Part shown: positions 62,015-64,000 of the stretch, one piece after another | How the letters are laid out: every line of letters starts with the position of its first letter | Numbering within the stretch: position 1 is the first letter of the stretch | Source of the DNA: Tenacibaculum sp. MAR_2010_89 | GTDB lineage: Bacteria; Bacteroidota; Bacteroidia; Flavobacteriales; Flavobacteriaceae | Reading direction: 5' to 3' | Assembly: GCF_900105985.1 (NCBI RefSeq) | Contig: NZ_FNUB01000005.1 | Location: forward strand, 1,178,001-1,242,000 | DNA length: 64,000 nt | The notes under the pieces: model-generated | What the model saw: the letters and a program-made list of their open reading frames with translations, nothing else | The model's database searches: none | Told to the model about the DNA's origin: nothing | Made by a program: the position numbers and the translations under genes

Positions 62015-62904
62015 TGAATAGTATAGAAGCACCAACAAGAGAATTTAAGTTTAGTAAAAAAGAATTAGAAGAATTCAGAAAGAATGGATATGCAGGACCA
62101 TTTACCTTGTATGATCCAGAAGACATGAATGAAATAACAAAAAAACTTAGATATAGTTTATTAGATCGTTCAAATAGTGTGTATGAATTTAATGAGGATA
62201 TTAACGAGATAAATGATAGAGCAAATTATGACCGTCATTTAGATGTTCCTTTTTTAATGGACCACGTAAAACAACCTAAGATTGTAGATAAACTTACTGA
62301 TGTTTTAGGAGAAAATGTTCTTTGTTGGAGGTCAGAATGGTTTCCAAAGTATCCAGGTGATAAAGGAACAGATTGGCATCAGGTAGATACATTTGAATTT
62401 TCTAGTGGAGAACCACAATTAGTATGGCCTCAGAAAGAAGACTTTGGAGGTACTATAACAGTATGGACAGCACTTACAGATGCAACTATAGAAACAGCAT
62501 GTTTAAAGTTTATGCCAGGAACACACGAAGAATTATTTTATGATGAGAGTAAAGGAGTTGATTTTGATCCTGATGCGATTCATGATGGTTTTTTTGGGTA
62601 TGATTATCAAAATTTACAAAAAGATTCAGATTGGGTTCCAGACGAGTCATTAGCAAAATCGATAGAGATGAAAGCAGGGCAGTTTATTATTTTCTGGTCT
62701 ACTTTAATGCATGCTTCTCACTCTCATTTAGGAAAAACGAATGATATGCGACTTGGATTTGCTGCACGATTTGTACCAGATATGGTTGATGTTTATCCAG
62801 GGAACCCTAAAGAATTAACTGAATTTGGAAGTACAGTTTCTTTAGAGAAGTATAGAACTGTTGCGGTTGCTGGAGTAAATAGAAACCCTAATAACATAAC
62901 TTAA
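62014..62904 (+). CDS. SyrB2-like Fe(II)/2-oxoglutarate enzyme, copy 2 (HQV variant)
   Basis: Differs from copy 1 at only two residues that I can see: Ser35 to Pro and Ile85 to Val. Both lie outside the active site. The HQV motif and all ligands are unchanged, so the unusual Val is not a chance defect of one copy. Two near-identical enzymes suggest gene dosage, or a very recent duplication not yet diverged. Confidence 0.9.
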   Translation: MNSIEAPTREFKFSKKELEEFRKNGYAGPFTLYDPEDMNEITKKLRYSLLDRSNSVYEFNEDINEINDRANYDRHLDVPFLMDHVKQPKIVDKLTDVLGENVLCWRSEWFPKYPGDKGTDWHQVDTFEFSSGEPQLVWPQKEDFGGTITVWTALTDATIETACLKFMPGTHEELFYDESKGVDFDPDAIHDGFFGYDYQNLQKDSDWVPDESLAKSIEMKAGQFIIFWSTLMHASHSHLGKTNDMRLGFAARFVPDMVDVYPGNPKELTEFGSTVSLEKYRTVAVAGVNRNPNNIT

Positions 62905-62944
62905 AAATGAATAATCATTGAGCAGAGATATGGAGATATTCTAT

Positions 62945-62998
62945 AGAAGAAAGTTTTAATGTCTGTCTATAAAGATGACAATTTTTAAACTTTCTTCT
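62945..62998. other. Long inverted repeat
   Basis: AGAAGAAAGTTT (62945-62956) and AAACTTTCTTCT (62987-62998) are perfect 12-bp arms around a 30-base loop in which TGTC and GACA can also pair. There is no T run after the right arm. It lies between copy 2 and the SyrC-like gene and may be an RNA structure or processing site. Confidence 0.5.
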
Positions 62999-63122
62999 TG
63001 AACTCCTATTGTTTATGTAATATGTTTTTCAAAAACAAAAACTAGCAGTTTTATATAGAAACTCTATGATGTTAACAATTTAACACTTTTTTAAATTAAT
63101 CCACTTTTATAAATTATTTTTT

Positions 63123-64000
63123 ATGCTAAATACTATAGAACAGATAGAGATAAGTGAATTTTTAGTGAACATTAAATCCTTATTGAAACAACGAAGTGAA
63201 CAGGTAAGGATTTTGAAACAAGTAGAGCTTGATTCTAAAGGGTTTTATACTAAACTTGAGGAAGTTTTAAAAGAATTAGAAATCTATAATCATGTTGATT
63301 TTATCACATCTAAACCAAATGATTTTGACTTGTATGAAGAGATCATAAACACATTTTGTAATGATTACTTTACTAAACTGGGAAATCTTGATATTCATGG
63401 TTTGAAAGAGAATCTGATGAATTATGGAAATAACCCGATTCATATAGTTGATAGAGTAAAAACTCAAAAATTGACAAGTTCTGATGGTACAGTATTGGAT
63501 GTGTTTTCTTACGGAGATATTGAGAATAGTCCAATAATAATAGCCCTTCCAACTGGGTTACCAATGTTAATAATGAAACCTTGGATAGAACTTTTAGCTA
63601 ATAAATATTTTGTAATTACATGGGAAACAAGAGGGATGTCTAAATCGTCAACTACAAAACAATTAGATATTCCAAGTCAATTAGAAGATTTAAAAAATGT
63701 TATGAAGTTTTTCAATCTAGAAAAAGTTCATTTATTTGGAGTTTGCCATGGAGCTAATTTAGTGCTTCATGCTTGTAATGAAATCGATTCTAAAATTATA
63801 TCAGCAAGTCTTTGGCATGGTGATTTTAACTGGAATGATGATAATAAGCTTACATATATACAGCAAAATATGAAGCGATTACTTGAAATGGCAGGGAGTC
63901 AAATTAATATTTCAGATTTAAGAAACTTAATGACTAATCCTAAGTCCATTGGTAAGTTATCAACTGATTATCCTATTAAAAACTTACCGCATATTATGTA
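63123..64000 (+). CDS. SyrC-like alpha/beta-hydrolase aminoacyltransferase, cut by the window edge
   Basis: The frame is open from the ATG at 63123 to the right edge (292 residues). A helical N-terminal part (about 1-110) precedes an alpha/beta-hydrolase core (SSDGTVLDVFSYGD onward, IIIALPTGLP, YFVITWETRGMSKS). The nucleophile elbow reads GVCHGA, so Cys208 replaces the usual Ser. A Cys nucleophile is known in SyrC and CmaE, which move Thr, chloro-Thr or allo-Ile between carrier proteins. Its place after the A, T and SyrB2-like genes fits exactly. I infer that it moves the modified Thr from the free carrier protein onto an NRPS module without a working A domain. The C-terminal catalytic His lies beyond the window. 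Confidence 0.85.
   Translation, partial: MLNTIEQIEISEFLVNIKSLLKQRSEQVRILKQVELDSKGFYTKLEEVLKELEIYNHVDFITSKPNDFDLYEEIINTFCNDYFTKLGNLDIHGLKENLMNYGNNPIHIVDRVKTQKLTSSDGTVLDVFSYGDIENSPIIIALPTGLPMLIMKPWIELLANKYFVITWETRGMSKSSTTKQLDIPSQLEDLKNVMKFFNLEKVHLFGVCHGANLVLHACNEIDSKIISASLWHGDFNWNDDNKLTYIQQNMKRLLEMAGSQINISDLRNLMTNPKSIGKLSTDYPIKNLPHIM

Larger units (their letters stand above)
61744..62904 (+). repeat. Carrier protein + halogenase-like pair, copy 2
   Basis: Second member of the tandem duplication starting at 60452. Confidence 0.96.

Noticed and set aside
60722..62904. Ordinary phytanoyl-CoA dioxygenase-type hydroxylase
   Set aside because: The iron-binding carboxylate two residues after the first His is Val, and the blocks around it follow SyrB2; simple hydroxylation is unlikely though not excluded.

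Overview
The window is AT-rich bacterial DNA from a member of the Bacteroidota, most likely a marine Flavobacteriaceae of the Tenacibaculum/Polaribacter type; the genus cannot be fixed from sequence alone. The signs are promoters of the TAnnTTTG type (clearest before the initiator tRNA), few Shine-Dalgarno sites, carboxypeptidase-regulatory-domain TonB receptors, PAS-LuxR and LytTR regulators, an UpxY-type NusG paralogue, and the speA-speB-deoxyhypusine-synthase-like gene order.

Bases 1 to about 14,700 are ordinary chromosome: a partial outer-membrane beta-barrel protein, der, a choice-of-anchor I lipoprotein, a small membrane protein, era, an initiator tRNA-Met with its promoter and terminator, a VOC protein, two small hypothetical genes, the arginine-to-polyamine genes with a long structured leader, a decayed copy of the 3' part of the initiator tRNA, and a LytTR response regulator / histidine kinase / TonB receptor operon.

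Bases about 15,100 to 17,600 hold a small signalling-like cassette: a ThiF/E1-like adenylyltransferase, a PAS-LuxR regulator, and an acyltransferase resembling the LuxI/FeeM superfamily. Six 16-bp elements of the form CTACC-N7-GTAG (two with one mismatch in the right arm) lie before the ThiF-like gene, before the acyltransferase, and in two tandem pairs before the next operon. At three promoters the element is centred about 30 bp upstream of a TAnnTTTG box, which is the geometry of a lux box.

Bases about 17,860 to the right edge form a nonribosomal peptide synthetase (NRPS) locus transcribed rightward. It opens with a tandemly duplicated promoter and leader and an UpxY/RfaH-like antiterminator. 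Then come TolC and HlyD-type export proteins, a CmlA-like diiron beta-hydroxylase, a tiny Cys-rich protein, an ABC ATPase, SbnA and SbnB (2,3-diaminopropionate synthesis), a SyrD/PvdE-type exporter and a large ABC permease. The assembly line follows: NRPS1 (F-A-T-C-A-T-C-A*-T-C-A-T-C-A-T, A* degenerate), NRPS2 (docking-C-A-T-C-A-T), NRPS3 (docking-C-A-T), and a type II thioesterase. A SyrB1/SyrB2/SyrC-like set ends the window: a free Thr-type A domain, a free carrier protein plus an Fe/2-oxoglutarate halogenase-like enzyme (this pair is tandemly duplicated), and a Cys-nucleophile alpha/beta-hydrolase cut by the window edge.

Read together, the locus should make an N-formylated peptide that begins with two identical branched aliphatic residues, with Gln/Glu-like, aromatic, Thr/Ser-like and Asn positions, probably containing diaminopropionate, a beta-hydroxylated residue and a Thr modified on a free carrier protein. 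No terminal thioesterase or reductase domain is visible, so the locus probably continues to the right. Substrate codes were read by eye against the PheA numbering and are predictions.
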